A DNA stretch of 64,000 bases. It comes from Acanthochlamys bracteata (taxonomy: Eukaryota; Streptophyta; Magnoliopsida; Pandanales; Velloziaceae). The notes below the pieces were generated by a model. It was not told the origin of the DNA, did not search any database, and saw only the letters and a program-made list of their open reading frames with translations. The position numbers were made by a program, and so were the translations under genes. Within the stretch, counting starts at the first letter, position 1. The number at the start of each line of letters is the position of its first letter. The stretch is taken from positions 1,984,001-2,048,000 of the forward strand of contig CM034145.1 of the NCBI GenBank assembly GCA_019914995.1. The letters run 5' to 3'. Shown piece by piece: positions 14,101-26,901 of the stretch.

Positions 14101-17100
14101 ATTACTAATCAAAAGATGCCATACTAGAAACAGAAACCAACCAATGATTGAAAAATGATATCCACCCAACAATTGGTATTATCTTAAGACAGGCCAATAA
14201 AACCAAGAGAAAAAGAAAATATGCCCTTTTCACATTATTGGAGCACTTCCTATCATCATTTACCTTCTCATCATAATAAGATATGACAAAGCAAATTGCT
14301 AAGGGGACTCGATCATCGGGTAAACCACTATATAGATAAACAACCAAAATGTGGCATGTGAAAGGAAGTATCATATTGTGAATAGCCAGAGATAAGCAGA
14401 TATTAGAATATCATAAATCCTCATGTAGAGAAAAACCGCACCGAAAAGGGGGCCTGCGCACAATCTACGAAGATTTCACTGCACTCACCTTCACTGAGCA
14501 AGTTGCTGCCTTTCTGCATGATCCAAACTTGTAATGGAACTCGGGCTTCCTATCAAAGAGTTACCAGAATAGGAAATAAGATGCCCTAGTCAGAAAACAT
14601 ACTCATTAGAGTATCTAACTACAAGTTTCAGGGCTCAAAGGATGTTGCATCCACAGCATCATTATCATCACTTTGATAAACCTGTTTCCTAGAGTTTTAT
14701 TAAATTCTGAGTAAAGCAATTTAAAATCTTTTTAATTGGAAAAGATAATCCCCTGAAAGAGAACCAAGCACCTCCAACTGTACACTAAGATCAATTTGTT
14801 TATATCCCACCAACTCTAGCTCAAAGAGCCAAGCAAGAAATGAATATGGAAATAGATAAAGCACTGACCAGCTGAACTAAATCATCTTCGGAATCTCTGT
14901 TCTGATGACCATTTTCCAAAACAATCCAACGTCCACAGAGTGTGATCCTGATGTAGTAAATGTAGCGAATAGTGGTGCCCCTATAAGATGGTGGCAAAAC
15001 CTTAGGTAACTCAGCTCTTATTATATCTGCAAAGAAACTAAAAACAAGTGAAGGGTCCCTTCTTGGAATACCAAAAGCATTTATTATAAGGTAAACAGAT
15101 AACTATATAATTACACATCTTTATAAAAACAGCATGAATATGCAAAATAGAACACGAATATGCGCCATGTTCAAGCTTGGGATAATGAAATTGTCAATTA
15201 CAAGTGATCAATGAACAGAATGCCAACAGTCTAATTTCAACTATGGGCTGAAAATCAAGCAATTAATAGAAAAAAGTTGGTTCAGGCTTTCTTCGTATAC
15301 ATGTATCATTGTGGTTAAACTTGGTCTATACTATGCAAAGCATTAACGAAAGAAGAACATGTAAGCATAAAGCATGAAGGTTATATTAAACGAAAACTGT
15401 TAATAAAGCTAGCCTCTAAATAGGTTCTGTCTAAGTGATGTATCTACAATACAATGTTTCAACAGAAAGTACACAATTTGCACCATAGTTATTATGAACT
15501 TTGTTGAGAAAAATATGAAACACCTGCTACAAATTACATTCATTTCATAATAGCAGTATATGCAGTTCTAAATATCCAAATAGTCCGTGATATCAAATAT
15601 CTCATTATTACAATTAAGGCCGTAACTCTTGCCTCACCATGTGCCAAAAGCTTTTGCATAATGGTTACATCCAACAAAGAATGCCAGCACAGTTTCCACA
15701 TAATCGTGAGGACTATCATCATATGATCCTTCTCACAATAAAATGAAAGAAAAAACGTTGTCCTCAAGGAGCCATTGTTTGAAAAAAGCTCAAAGATGAT
15801 GCTAAGATTTGTTGAGAAAAGAGATTCTTATTACAGTGAAACATGTGCTGAATGAAAATGACATTAAATCATGCCATAAATAATTATCAAGAAAGACGAC
15901 GACACTCAAGTTATTTCGTTTTAGCAGATGGTAAACAAGTTCAATAAAATCATTATTAATTTCATCTAAGACCTTGAGGATCTCAAAGAAATTATAGAAG
16001 CTGTCACTCCAGTAATTTTATTAGCAGATGATAACCAACTTCAACAATATCATTCTTAATTTCTTACATATCCTCGAGGATCCGGAAGAAATAATAGCTT
16101 TTGCAACCATTGGAGGCGTCACCGAATCCAGGAACAAATGCTCACCTGCTTATTCAACATCAATAAAACCAGTAACATGAGAATTGTTATTTACACAGGT
16201 GTTTCCAGAGAAACTGTTAAAATTTTCGCATGCCTAAATCAAAGTGATACATCAACACATCAATAGCACGAAACTTTTGTGAATACATAGCCAACACTTT
16301 CTACAGAATTTTAAAAATAAATAATACAATATGAACATAACATCAAGTGCAATCTCAAGCTTATCCTCAGGATGGCAGCTAGTAATCCATCTCTTGACAA
16401 ACTCTAGAGACTTGGCAGTTGGAATTCTTATCCCAGTCTGAAAGATCTTTACCCTAGGCACCAGGAGCAGTGTCAACTGGCTCTTTTAATTGCATAAAAG
16501 CTTAACAAAATCAGCCTGACCATGAGGGTAAAGCAAATACTATATAGATAGTAGATCAGTCTCAGACATCTACCAATTTCAGGACAGTCCGAAATAAAAA
16601 AGAACATAAAATTATTTCTTATACAAAGAACATCCCAAACCTCACATTTGTAGAGGTATAAGGCTAAATTAGAACCAGAAAACCAAGAACTAGCATAATA
16701 ACCATGTGTAGGCTTCTACTAAATTAGGAACGTGTGCACATTATTTCGTATTAAATTAAATCACTAAACTAGCCATCCTTACAGCAAACTCTTGTGACAA
16801 TGTGGAGCTATTCACGATAATGCATGGCATCCTCTAGCATGCAATATGCAAGAAAGTTGTATTATGAAAATCATCTGGCATCATTGGGTTTGGAGCCTAA
16901 ATCAATAAAAGGGCATGCGCTAAGCTGCAAGCATGTGCTTCCAAATACTAACACGCTACTGCTGGCTGTTTGGTGGTATTGGATTTTGCAAGATCCAATC
17001 CTCAAATCTTCTGTAGAAAATGAAATCCAATACCAATTGCTAACAACAACTACAAATTCATGACGAACTAAAGCAATTGAAATTTCTCTACAGCTTCTAC

Positions 17101-18719
17101 ATGATTCCCTTGTATAGGGAACAGCTATTACTGATAGAAGAAAATAGTTTGAAAAAATTTGTGACATCAACTTTTCATTTATTATGTTATTTCCTTAATA
17201 ACTTGTATGCAAAGTTGTCCTTATTACTAGGATGAAGAGATCTTCTTGCACACCTTTCTCAGATAATGATGCTTGGACCATTGCAACATATAGGAGGATG
17301 AAACACTACGAAGAGTATTTGACATTATGATAGTCATTTAGATAGAAAAATAAATTGAGTTCTTAGGGAAGTGTTATGCCAACATTAGGAGTGAGAAAGC
17401 AGAAAGTACCCTCTTATATTTGCTTATATGTGATGTTAGCAGGCTACTGAAATCTACATAAGCATGTACGCTGAAGTGTATGAAAATCAGACAACCAATG
17501 TCCTCGTGAGCGCCATGCACAACTTTGGAACCAAACAACTCGATAAGTGTCCAGACACACTAACAGTATAATTTCATACACAATTATAAATTTGCAGGAA
17601 TATCTGGTTTAATTCAACAAACTAACCATAGAAAACAGAAATTTGCCTACATATTAAATCCATAAAAGCCCTTTTGGAATTCAATTCTCCTAGTTTTATG
17701 TTAAGTGATCTCGTAATGACAGAAGAATTCTGGCTCCGTGTAAAACTTAAAATAGAAAGAGAAGAAGATTATTTTACAATGTGCTCAAATTAGAACAAGA
17801 ACAGGAAACATTTAAACCAATATTCAATAAAAGCATTTTTCCAGTACAGAGACGGCCTCTATCATATAAGGAGTTAGATAGACGGGCATCTATAAGATGT
17901 GCAGAATGTGTGCAAATCATAGCTAAGCAAGCAAGTCTGTCAGCATCCCCATTTATCATTAAAAATCAAGACGACTAAAACAACAAAACATAAAACACTT
18001 CGTCATGAATTCACATAATTTCTGTTCCTTTTATAAATAGAATATATCTACTGTTTCCTCATCAAACTATGCTAATGTCCATATGAGACATGTATTGGTC
18101 CATAGGAAACCAATAATCAGCTTAGCAAAAGAACTCTGCAATGGTACCAGAATCGATTCCTAGTCGATAAATAGCTCCCGATTCTTTCTCGTTTGGAAGG
18201 TTTGAACTCTACTAATAGACTTTATTTAGAATAAACTATTCATTATTCAGAAGTTCATATAAACACATTTCAACTTCTCAAGCATCCCATAGTTATACAA
18301 TCAAGGTGCGTGCTTTACTCCTTAAAAAATTAAAATGAGAAGGAAAACCAGCTCTATACCACAATTCTTGTACTCGTATTAGCATCTATACCTCGCCGTT
18401 GCTTTGAGCCGTATTGCTGCTGCTGCTGCTTAGGCGTGACGAACCATTGAGGATCCATTTTCTCCACTCCCTTAATCTCAAACACAAGACTATTGACCAG
18501 AAACGAAGGCACCCCAAACTCACTACCGTTCATCAATCCCGGCACTGAGATCTCCACCGTCGCATTGATCCACTCCCCAGGCCGGTAGACTTCTCTATCC
18601 GTTTGCAGATTCAAAGCCGGCGAAGGGTAGGACCCGCCGGCGTGTTTTCCCCGCAGGCTCGATTCATCGCCGCCAGCTAGACCGAAGAATGAAAAACCTC
18701 GGGGGAATTTCAACGACAT
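11119..18719 (-). CDS. RGP1: Rgp1 family protein, subunit of the Ric1-Rgp1 RAB6 GEF (12 exons)
   Basis: Rgp1 (RAB6A-GEF complex partner 2) pairs with Ric1 to activate Ypt6/RAB6, in plants the RABH class, for endosome-to-Golgi retrograde traffic. It is unrelated to reversibly glycosylated polypeptide, which shares the symbol. Exons on the minus strand, 5' to 3': 18719-18392, 16145-16068, 15026-14869, 14549-14489, 13787-13720, 13093-12838, 12695-12561, 12449-12343, 12270-12217, 12138-12055, 11770-11607, 11266-11119. They total 1641 nt (546 codons plus stop) with phase kept at every junction. Recognisable family blocks are LQTDREVYRPGEWINATVEI near the N-terminus, LPPSYRGTTIRYIYYIR, EARVPLQVW, SYNIRIDNQVLLRFSPKNSD and the C-terminal YEHPLLVEE. 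The start is the only ATG that opens the conserved N-terminal block. Exon 1 has a short poly-Gln run. Exon 2 has a decayed tandem copy beside it. Confidence 0.93.
15918..16115 (-). repeat. Tandem duplication covering part of RGP1 exon 2 (one copy is a dead exon)
   Basis: Copy B (about 16019-16115) holds the 3' part of RGP1 exon 2 with its donor site. Copy A (about 15918-16015) is a diverged duplicate about 98-100 bp away, roughly 75-80% identical by eye, sharing ttagcagatg, ttaattt and gaggatc words. In copy A the donor gtaag is lost and the codons have drifted, so it should not be spliced in. Confidence 0.75.
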
Positions 18720-19689
18720 TTCTTCGTAGATATCATGCTAAAAGCATCTCTCTGCAATTTGATTCTTCAGATCTACCGACGAAGAAGAACAGATTGTTCG
18801 AGCAAGAACAATTTCAAATTGAAAAAAAAAAGAAAGAAAAATTTGAAGATGATATTTGTTGAGATATGTTCGATTTCTCTTCTCCGTCTCTCTGGTAGGT
18901 GATTGATCGTTCTGTTTCTGCTTTCGTGATGCGCTGTAAAAAGGTGACGAATACAAGGCAAAGAAAGATAGCTGCAGACTCGAAAACAGCAAACACAGGA
19001 GAAACATTAGATTATCTTCTCATTTGTGACATTTTATATTATATAGCTTATTTGGGATAGCCCAAAAAATATATATTTTGCAAAAGAAAGTTTAAAAAAA
19101 TTATTGAAAAACATTTATTATGTAATATAGTATAATTTACAAATCCTTTAAACTATAAAAAAATTATCAATTATTGTGCATAATTTTTAATATAAATCAC
19201 TCTCAAAATTGTGCCAAATATAATATACAAATATCCGTAGAGTATCTATTAAGTGTACGTTTGAAATTACTTTCCAAATTTTTTTTGGAAATTAAAAATA
19301 TTTTTAAATTTTGTAAAAATAAACTATATTTTATTTACTTCAAAAAAAATAATAATAAATAATAATATATTATAATATAAAAAAATTTGTATATATTAAT
19401 TTTAAAATATTTTAAAATATTATAGATAATTTATTAAAAAATATAAAATAAAAATTTAGAATGAAAAATTTATAGATAGTGCCAAATTGACGCTAATATG
19501 GATGTAAAACAACAAACACTTCAATTTTTATCTATAACCCATGATTTTCTAATATCTCGAAAATCGATTCAATTAATTACTTTTCTTATACTTGATTTTT
19601 CAGTTATGTACTTACATTATACGATAATTCTATATTAATTAAGGAAACATAATTTTGCTGTTTTAATTAATATTATCTAAAGTTAAAGA
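18720..19689. other. RGP1 5' leader and upstream AT-rich spacer
   Basis: Just above the RGP1 start, 18720-19010 is mixed-composition sequence that probably holds its 5' UTR and core promoter. From about 19030 to 19690 the DNA becomes very AT-rich (runs of taaaa/tttta) with no reading frame of note. A Ty3/gypsy element starts directly beyond it. Confidence 0.6.
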
Positions 19690-19694
19690 GTTCG

Positions 19695-20060
19695 TGATGC
19701 ACAATGAGTAGTGCCTACCGCTAAACTAAGAAAATTAAGGGAAATAAATTAATTCATCCATGCCTACTCTCTAATACAAGGGTTTATCTATAGCTTGCAT
19801 ATTCTAAAGCAAGCAAGGAGATGCAAAGCTACTGCAACTCCTAGAAGGTAACAGAGAGTTGTATGCTAATACAACTCTCCTAAACTTTTACTAAACTAAA
19901 ACTCTTGATATAAAACTCACTGGACAACTAACACCACTCCTAATAAAACTCCTAATACTAACTGCATCCAGGGCATGATTTGCATATCAAAGCAGGCCTC
20001 CTTACTCTCCTGCTTCTTCCTTCCTGTGCTTGTATATGTGTATCGGTACCATGCATATCA
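19695..20060 (-). repeat. 3' LTR of the Ty3/gypsy element
   Basis: The 366-bp repeat has the same ends as its partner and the same length. It is preceded, in element orientation, by a polypurine tract. It is the LTR nearer the RGP1 gene, pointing in the same direction as that gene. Confidence 0.95.
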
Positions 20061-21020
20061 TTCCCCTCCTCTTCAAATGAGGCATCGTCCCCGATGCCAG
20101 ACAGTGGAAGTGTCGCAGAAGCTGAGTTGTCACATAGGAGGTCTGGAGGCATATGTCTTGCATCTTTCAACTGCGACACGTGAAAAACCGGATGAACCTT
20201 AGAACCAGCTGGAAGTTGCAGTCTATAAGCAGCTGGGCCAATAGCTTCGAGGATGTTATAAGGACCAAAATAACGAAACCGCAGCTTGTGATCTCTACGT
20301 TCAGCAATGGAAGCTTGCCGATGAGGCTGCAGTTTTAAGAAAACATGGTCACCTGGTGAGTAGTGTTTTTCTCGTCGATGACTATCAGCTTGTTGTTTCA
20401 TTCTATTTTGAGCTCGCAACAAGTGAAAGCGTAAGTCCTTCAAAATAGTATCACGATCCTTGAGCTGTCTACCCACATCGTCCGACGATAGTGGTCCGGA
20501 TGCGAATGACACAAGTGGTGGTGGAGGCCTACCATAGACTGCTTCAAAAGGAGAGGTTTTTGTAGCCGAGTGGACGCTGGTGTTGTAGGAGTATTCTGCC
20601 CAATGTAACCATCTTGCCCATTGGCGTGGATGATCTCCAACAAAGCAACGTAAATAGGTTTCCAAGCCACGATTAACAACCTCCGTTTGTCCATCTGTTT
20701 GGGGGTGATAGGCCGAACTCATGTGGAGGGAAGTACCTTGAGCACGATGAAGCTCACGCCAAAAAGTACTAAGAAAAATTGGATCTCTATCCGATACAAT
20801 AGATGTAGGTGTTCCATGAAGGCGGACAATTTCCTTAATGAATGATGGGGCCACGCTGCTAGCCGTATATGGGTGCCTCAAGGCGATGAAGTGAGCATAT
20901 TTGGTTAGTCTATCTACTGTGACAAAAATGACGTCCTTCCCCTCGGAGCTCGGTAAGCCTTTAATGAAGTCTATGGATATGTCAGACCAAATTTTCTCTG
21001 GTATAGGTAAAGGGTGGAGC
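19960..21020 (-). mobile_element. Integrase part of the Ty3/gypsy element (fossil)
   Basis: Integrase core with IDFIKGLP, VDRLTKYAHFI, the SDRDPIF motif and SAYHPQTDGQTEVVNR, followed by the C-terminal GPYNILEAIGPAAYRLQLP and VHPVFHVSQLK blocks. These are diagnostic of plant Ty3/gypsy integrases. A chromodomain after the last block is not obvious. Boundaries are approximate. Confidence 0.93.
20061..20073 (-). other. Polypurine tract of the Ty3/gypsy element
   Basis: On the minus strand the 13 bases directly before the 3' LTR read AAGAGGAGGGGAA, all purine, as expected for the plus-strand DNA primer of an LTR retroelement. Confidence 0.9.
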
Positions 21021-21119
21021 AATCCTGCTGGTTTAAGGTTTTCAGATTTGGCTCTTGCACATGTGGAACAAGCTGCTATATAGCGCTGGACATCCCCTAT
21101 TAAGCCATGCCAAAAAAAT

Positions 21120-23255
21120 TATTGAGAAAGCCTCTTGAAGGTTCTGAATTGGCCGCCATGATCTCCACTTGCTGAATTATGTGCGTCATAGAGAAGTTGG
21201 TTGCGTAGTGTAGGGTTATTAGGCACCCATATCTTGCCTTTATAGATGAGGAAGCCATTCACAACAGAAAAATCTCCGTTGGTTGTATTGCTGGCCGACT
21301 TGAGCAATTTTGTTGTCTCTGGATCATGTTGCAATGCCAAACGTAAGTCATTCCAAAATGATGACGTCAATGTGGATATAGCACTCAATGAATTATTCGG
21401 TTTTCTTGACAAGACATCGGCTACCGTATTTTGAGAACCTGAACGGTACTCGATGCGATAGTCGTAGCCCATTAGCTTGACAAGCCATTTGAGTTGTTCC
21501 GGAGTGGACAAACGTTGCTCTAGAAGATACTTTAAACTCAAATGGTCGGTTTTTATGGTAAACCGTTGGCCCAATAAGTAGGGGCGCCATCGTTGGACGG
21601 CGAGCACTACTGCCATAAGTTCTTTCTCATATGTCGACTTAGCCGCCACCATTGGAGACAAGGCCTTGCTAAAGAATGATATTGGATGTCCATGTTGAGA
21701 GAGGACAGCCTCTAGGCCTCTATTAGAGGCATCTGTTTCCACACAAAAGGGACTGTTAAAGTCCGAAGCAGCTAGCACTGGTGTGTTGGTCACCGCTTCC
21801 TTCAGTTTTTGGAAGGCCAATGCAGCCTCTTGCGGCCAGCAAAATGAGTCTTTTTTTAGCAATATAGTAAGAGGGGCAGCCAGTATACCGTAATCTTTAA
21901 CAAACCTGCGATAGTAGCCCGTAAGTCCTAAGAATCCACGTAGTTCTGAAGCAGAGGAAGGTGCTGGCCAGTCAAGCATTGCTTGAATCTTGGCCGAATC
22001 AGCTGCAATGCCTTGGCTCGATACGATGTGTCCCAAGTATTCCAGTTCAGTACGTCCAAAACTGCACTTTGATAAATTTACATACAACTTCGCCTTGTGC
22101 AAAATAGCAAGGACTTTGCTTAAGTGGTCAAGATGTTCTTGCCACGAAGCACTATAAATAAGAATGTCATCAAAGAAAACTAATACAAATTTGCGAAGGT
22201 ACGGACGAAAAACCTCGTTCATCAAGGATTGGAAGGTTGCGGGGGCGTTGGTTAATCCGAAAGGCATCACAAGAAATTCATAGTGGCCATCATGTGTTCT
22301 GAAGGCTGTTTTATGTACATCCTCCTCTCGCACTCGAATTTGGTGATAACCCGACTTAAGATCAAGCTTAGAAAAGAATTTTGCTCCATGCAATTCATCA
22401 AGTAGCTCATCAATAAGAGGAATTGGAAACTTATCTTTTACGGTGATGTCACTGAGTGCTCGATAGTCAACACAAAAACGCCACGAACCATCCTTTTTTT
22501 TAACCAACAAAACTGGTGATGAGAAGGCCGAGCAACTAGGGCGAATAATTCCTTGCGACAACATCTCCGCCACTATGCGTTCAATTTCAGCCTTTTGCAT
22601 GTGAGGGTACCGGTATGGTCGAACATTAGCGGGCAGCGCCCTAGGCATTAAAGGGATGCCGTGATCATGAGAACGCCTTGGTGGAATACCCAATATTGGC
22701 TTGAAGACTGATGAGAACTTGTCAAGTAATTGCTGTAGTGTAGATGGTAATGATCTGACCGATTCAATAGTGTTAACTTCAGTTGGTGCTTCTACTGGAA
22801 GAAATCGCATAGAACAAAGAAAAGATCTAGGTGCTAAGCTTGTGAGTTGTGATACTCCACCCTCACGTATGCCTTGTAGCAAAAACTTTTGGCCTTGTAT
22901 AGAAAAACGCATCTCGCTACGCCGATAGTTGCTTACGATGTCTCCGAGACTTTCCAACCATTGGATTCCCAAAACCAAATTCATACCGCCCAAAGGAAAT
23001 GGATAAGCATCTACAACTAACTGAACACCTTGCACATTCAGTGGTATTTGTTTGTACATCACCTCAATGGAATGAGGCCGACCATCTGCTAATTCCACTT
23101 TCAGTGGTCGCACCTTTGTGGGAACTAGGCGTATGTGCTTAGCTAGTTTTTCAGCAATAAAATTGTGCGTACTCCCGGAGTCTATAAGAATGAATATCTC
23201 CTGATTCTTAATTTTGCCTACCACTCTTAAAGTTTGCGGTCCCACAAGCCCGTGC
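21120..23255 (-). mobile_element. Protease, reverse transcriptase and RNase H part of the Ty3/gypsy element (fossil)
   Basis: In order: an aspartic protease with IDSGSTHNF; the reverse transcriptase with FCVDYRALSDITVKDKFPIP, the LDLKSGYHQIRV block and the catalytic FFDDILIYS; then an RNase H with the ETDAS motif and a zinc-finger-like linker towards integrase. The protein order is that of Ty3/gypsy, with integrase last. Boundaries are approximate. Confidence 0.93.
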
Positions 23256-23409
23256 ATTGCGCTTAATGAAAGAGTGGCATCATCGGAAGGTAAATTTGCT
23301 GGAGAATCAATGTGCTCCTCTCCAGTTTCATCCTCTTCATAACCTGCCAGACAGTATAAGCGGTGTCCTCGTTCGTATTTATCGTCGCAATAGAAGCAAA
23401 GCCCTTAGG

Positions 23410-24631
23410 CACGACGGTTGTTCACTTCAGCCAAGGATAGGCTGGATTGTTTGGTGCGATTTTGTTGACTGGAGACTGCCGGCACGGAAGGAGATTGTTG
23501 CTTATGTGGTCCTGCTAGTGACTGAAAATTCTTGTTGGAAAAATTTTTACTTGTTTTTTGCTCGCAAGCATGCTTGTGCTCGTAAGTACGGACCAAACGG
23601 TATGCAGTTTGAAGATCGCGTAGTTGCATTGCCATAATATCCATGGCAATTCTGTCCTTCAATCCTCCACAAAAGCGTCCAATCAAGTCCTCTTCAGTGG
23701 CATGAGGTAGGCGAATGCGTAGGTCTTCGAATGCCGCTTGATACTCACTTAGGGAGCCGGTTTGTGTGAGTTTGTGCAATGAAAAGCTAGGGTTCCCATA
23801 TGTAGTTGGGCCGAAACGTAGTAAAAGCGCTTCCTTTACGTTCTCCCAAGAGTGTTGCGGTCTATCTCCCTCGTAACTTTGGTACCATCTATTGGCCTCT
23901 CCATGAAAGTGTAACGCTGCTATGGAAGCTTGCTCCCAATGAGGTATGCGGTAAAATTTAAAATATTTTTCAGCTGAGTAAATCCACTCGTGAGGCTCGG
24001 TTCCATCAAAGGGAGGAAACTTATAGCGTATACGAGAGTTGTGTGGATTGTCTACGTAGTTGGCAGGATACGAATTGAGTTGCAAGGGATGTTGGCCAAT
24101 GAACACTGGAGGTGGTGTACGATTATTGGTGTGAGCTGTTGGTAAGGTATTGGTATGGGAGGGGGTGCTTACTGCTGGTAGGGCTAAACACGGGAAGGTG
24201 GTGGCTTGGCTGAAATAAGTATTGCTTGATATGTTGGGTGCCCACTTTTGATTACTTGGTGTGGGTTGTTTGGGTAGTTCAGAGGGATATGATATGGTAG
24301 TTGTAGGTATTGTAGAAGATGAGCCTACTTGGTAAGGTTGGATAGTGGTGGGTTGGTGGAGTGGTCGTGTAGATGATGGAAACTCCGGTACTTGGAGGAG
24401 TTGCTGCTGATGCTTGACAATCCGTTGAGTGTCATAAAGATCACCGGACAATCGGTTTAAAATCGATGTGATTACATCTAATTTTTCATGTAAGGAAGGC
24501 TCCTCTAAACATGGCGAGATGTTCGCATTGAGAGGGGAGGGTGGAATTTGTAGGAAATTCCCTGCATTGATGGTCAGTGAAGACACCCTTGAATCCGGCG
24601 ATCTGGATGCTGTTGCGCTGCGATTCTCCAT
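23410..24631 (-). mobile_element. gag part of the Ty3/gypsy element (fossil)
   Basis: Boundaries are approximate. The central block around FPPFDGTEPHEWIYSAEKYF, followed by a W-rich helical region with RWYQSYEGD, is the Retrotrans_gag capsid-type domain of plant Ty3/gypsy elements. The N-terminal third is Ser/Thr/Pro-rich and low in complexity. The likely start is the ATG shortly after the primer site. Confidence 0.9.
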
Positions 24632-24640
24632 AGAATCGGT

Positions 24641-24653
24641 GGCTCTGATACCA
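24641..24653 (-). other. Primer binding site (initiator tRNA-Met type)
   Basis: On the minus strand this reads TGGTATCAGAGCC, the classic plant retrotransposon primer site complementary to the 3' end of initiator tRNA-Met. It lies three bases inside the 5' LTR, the normal spacing. Confidence 0.95.
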
Positions 24654-24656
24654 AAT

Positions 24657-25022
24657 TGATGCACAATGAGTAGTGCCTACCGCTAAACTAAGAAAATTAA
24701 GGGAAATAAATTAATTCATCCATGCCTACTCTCTAATACAAGGGTTTATTTATAGCTTGCATATTCTAAAGCAAGCAAGGAGATGCAAAGCTACTGTAAC
24801 TCCTAGAAGGTAACAGAGAATTGTATGCTAATACAACTCTCCTAAACTTTTACTAAACTAAAACTCTTGATATAAAACTCACTGGACAACTAACACCACT
24901 CCTAATAAAACTCCTAATACTAACTGCATCCAGGGCATGATTTGCATATCAAAGCAGGCCTCCTTACTCTCCTGCTTCTTCCTTCCTGTGCTTGTATATG
25001 TGTATCGGTACCATGCATATCA
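24657..25022 (-). repeat. 5' LTR of the Ty3/gypsy element
   Basis: The 366-bp repeat starts tgatgcacaatg and ends gcatatca on the plus strand. It matches the other LTR except at three sites. It lies next to the tRNA primer site, which makes it the 5' LTR for this minus-strand element. Confidence 0.95.
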
Positions 25023-26901
25023 GTTCGTCCTAAAAATATGAGATTCTATTACGAAATTATTTTTGAACTACTCATATTTATTAACTTTTAGTAAAATAAA
25101 TCACATTTTCAAATTTTATAAAAAAACCCAAACTATATTCGTTATTTTAAAAGTAAAAGTTTTAAGCTCATTACTTATAGTAAATAAATTTTAATATATT
25201 TGTATGATTTTTTCTCTTTTTGTATATTTTTTAAAGTGACACTTTCAAATTCAGAAAAGATTATAGTCTGTTTCTCCACAATTTTTTCAAATTTTTAATT
25301 TTGTATATTTTTTTGTACAGAAATGTCAAAATTATTTATATTTTTAATCTATTTTTTGTTTCTATTAGAAATAAATAATTATATCATATAATTATAATTT
25401 TACTTTACATAGAAAATTATAAAATTTTTTGGCTTGTTGATTATTTTCCTATTCTCTTTTTTAAGAAAATTAATGAAATTTTCTCACACTAACATAAAGA
25501 GAAATTTTAAACAGAAAGTATACAAAAGTTGGTTGTATCGATTTTGAAACTAAGAAATACTGAAGTTGTGATACCTCCGGTGAACGTAAATCAAGGAAAA
25601 TATATCCACTTAACAAAGACTTAAGGACCCTCTATTAAAAAAATCTACTAACTAGTAAATATATAACTAATACAACAAAAAAACGCAACTTAAAGCTCCA
25701 CCACAAAATAGTCAACTGTAATAGCAAAAGTTAATAAAGAAATTACAAACATAGAAATCAGACCCGACCTGACTATCAATATAAAAAGATTGTTGAATCA
25801 CCAGTTTATTCAGTAAGTCACCGGGTTAACTCATTGGATCAAGAACAATAAAAAGTTCAAGTCGATAGCAATCTTCTATTATTCTTCTGTTGATTATTGC
25901 TAGCGAAATTTTCGTTGATCATCGCTAAGTGCTCTACACAAGAATCCAATAGGCTTGATCTTTCGTTAATCATTATTAGCAAGTTTTTGATCTCATGAAA
26001 TATCGTCGCACTGACAAAGTAGATTATTCAATGGTGAATCAGAAAGCTTTAGAAGAATCCAATGGTTCAAATCTTCTAATCACCGGCAACTCTCGTGATC
26101 TTGAAGAGCGCCTCATTTCCTGTTCATGTGGGTACCACCACTGAGCTGCAGTCTGAGAGCAAATCGGACGGTTCAGAACTTCACATTACAACAATTTACC
26201 TGAATGCTCCCTTAATTGAGATCGGTTGGAAATGAAAGTGCAATCTCGAGGCGGGAAGGTATTAGGAGAAGATCTGGTGAAGTCATGGAGGTATTACGCC
26301 GAGCTGATGCGCGGGCACTTAGCACAGCGGCATGCCTGAGCAAATCGTGGCGGTGAATGGCGAGGACGAGACTGACTCAGTGATCAACTAACTCAGTCCG
26401 AAAGTACTGTCGAATCTTTAGTTTTTGATTTGATTGGATCGGTCCGGGTCGAATTTGACTATAATGATCACAAAAACTAAGAGCATGCATATTTTTAAAA
26501 ATTGACATGCAATATCCCCAATTTTAATTGCTATAATCGGCAATGTGTCTAAAAAGGCATCTAAATAACGAAATTAGATTGCTCCTTTGGTTAGCAAGGA
26601 ACCAATAGCATATAATGATTTTTTTAAAGATGACTTTTAAAATTAATTCAATTTTAATGTTTAATTTATATTTGATAATAAGAAATAGTTAAATATGTCG
26701 AAGATGGTCAAAATTGGTATTTTAAATAGGACATTTTGGGTCCATAAGATCATAAAAGTTTAAATTGACAACCATGTTAGTCAAAATTATAAAATTGCAT
26801 CTTATTGATGAATAAACTGATTAGATACTATTATTGAATGTAAGTTTGTTGCAGTTTATGCTCGATGAGAAAATGAATTTGAGCTAGTTGCATTTTAAAT
26901 G

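Larger units (their letters stand above)
19695..25022 (-). mobile_element. Ty3/gypsy LTR retrotransposon (fossil), Reina-like chromovirus size class
   Basis: Element of 5328 bp on the minus strand with two 366-bp LTRs (TG...CA) and a 5-bp target duplication GTTCG at 19690-19694 and 25023-25027. Parts in element order: 5' LTR, primer site for initiator tRNA-Met, gag, protease, reverse transcriptase, RNase H, integrase, polypurine tract, 3' LTR. The order PR-RT-RH-IN places it in Ty3/gypsy. The small size and short LTRs resemble the Reina clade, but I could not see a clear chromodomain, so the clade is tentative. The coding region appears broken, with about two interruptions, so it is treated as a fossil. 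The LTRs differ at 3 of 366 sites by eye, so it is young: a few hundred thousand years at commonly used plant rates. Confidence 0.95.

Noticed and set aside
20440-23637. Other-frame open stretches inside the gypsy element
   Set aside because: They overlap gag-pol coding in the element frame and show no domain of their own.
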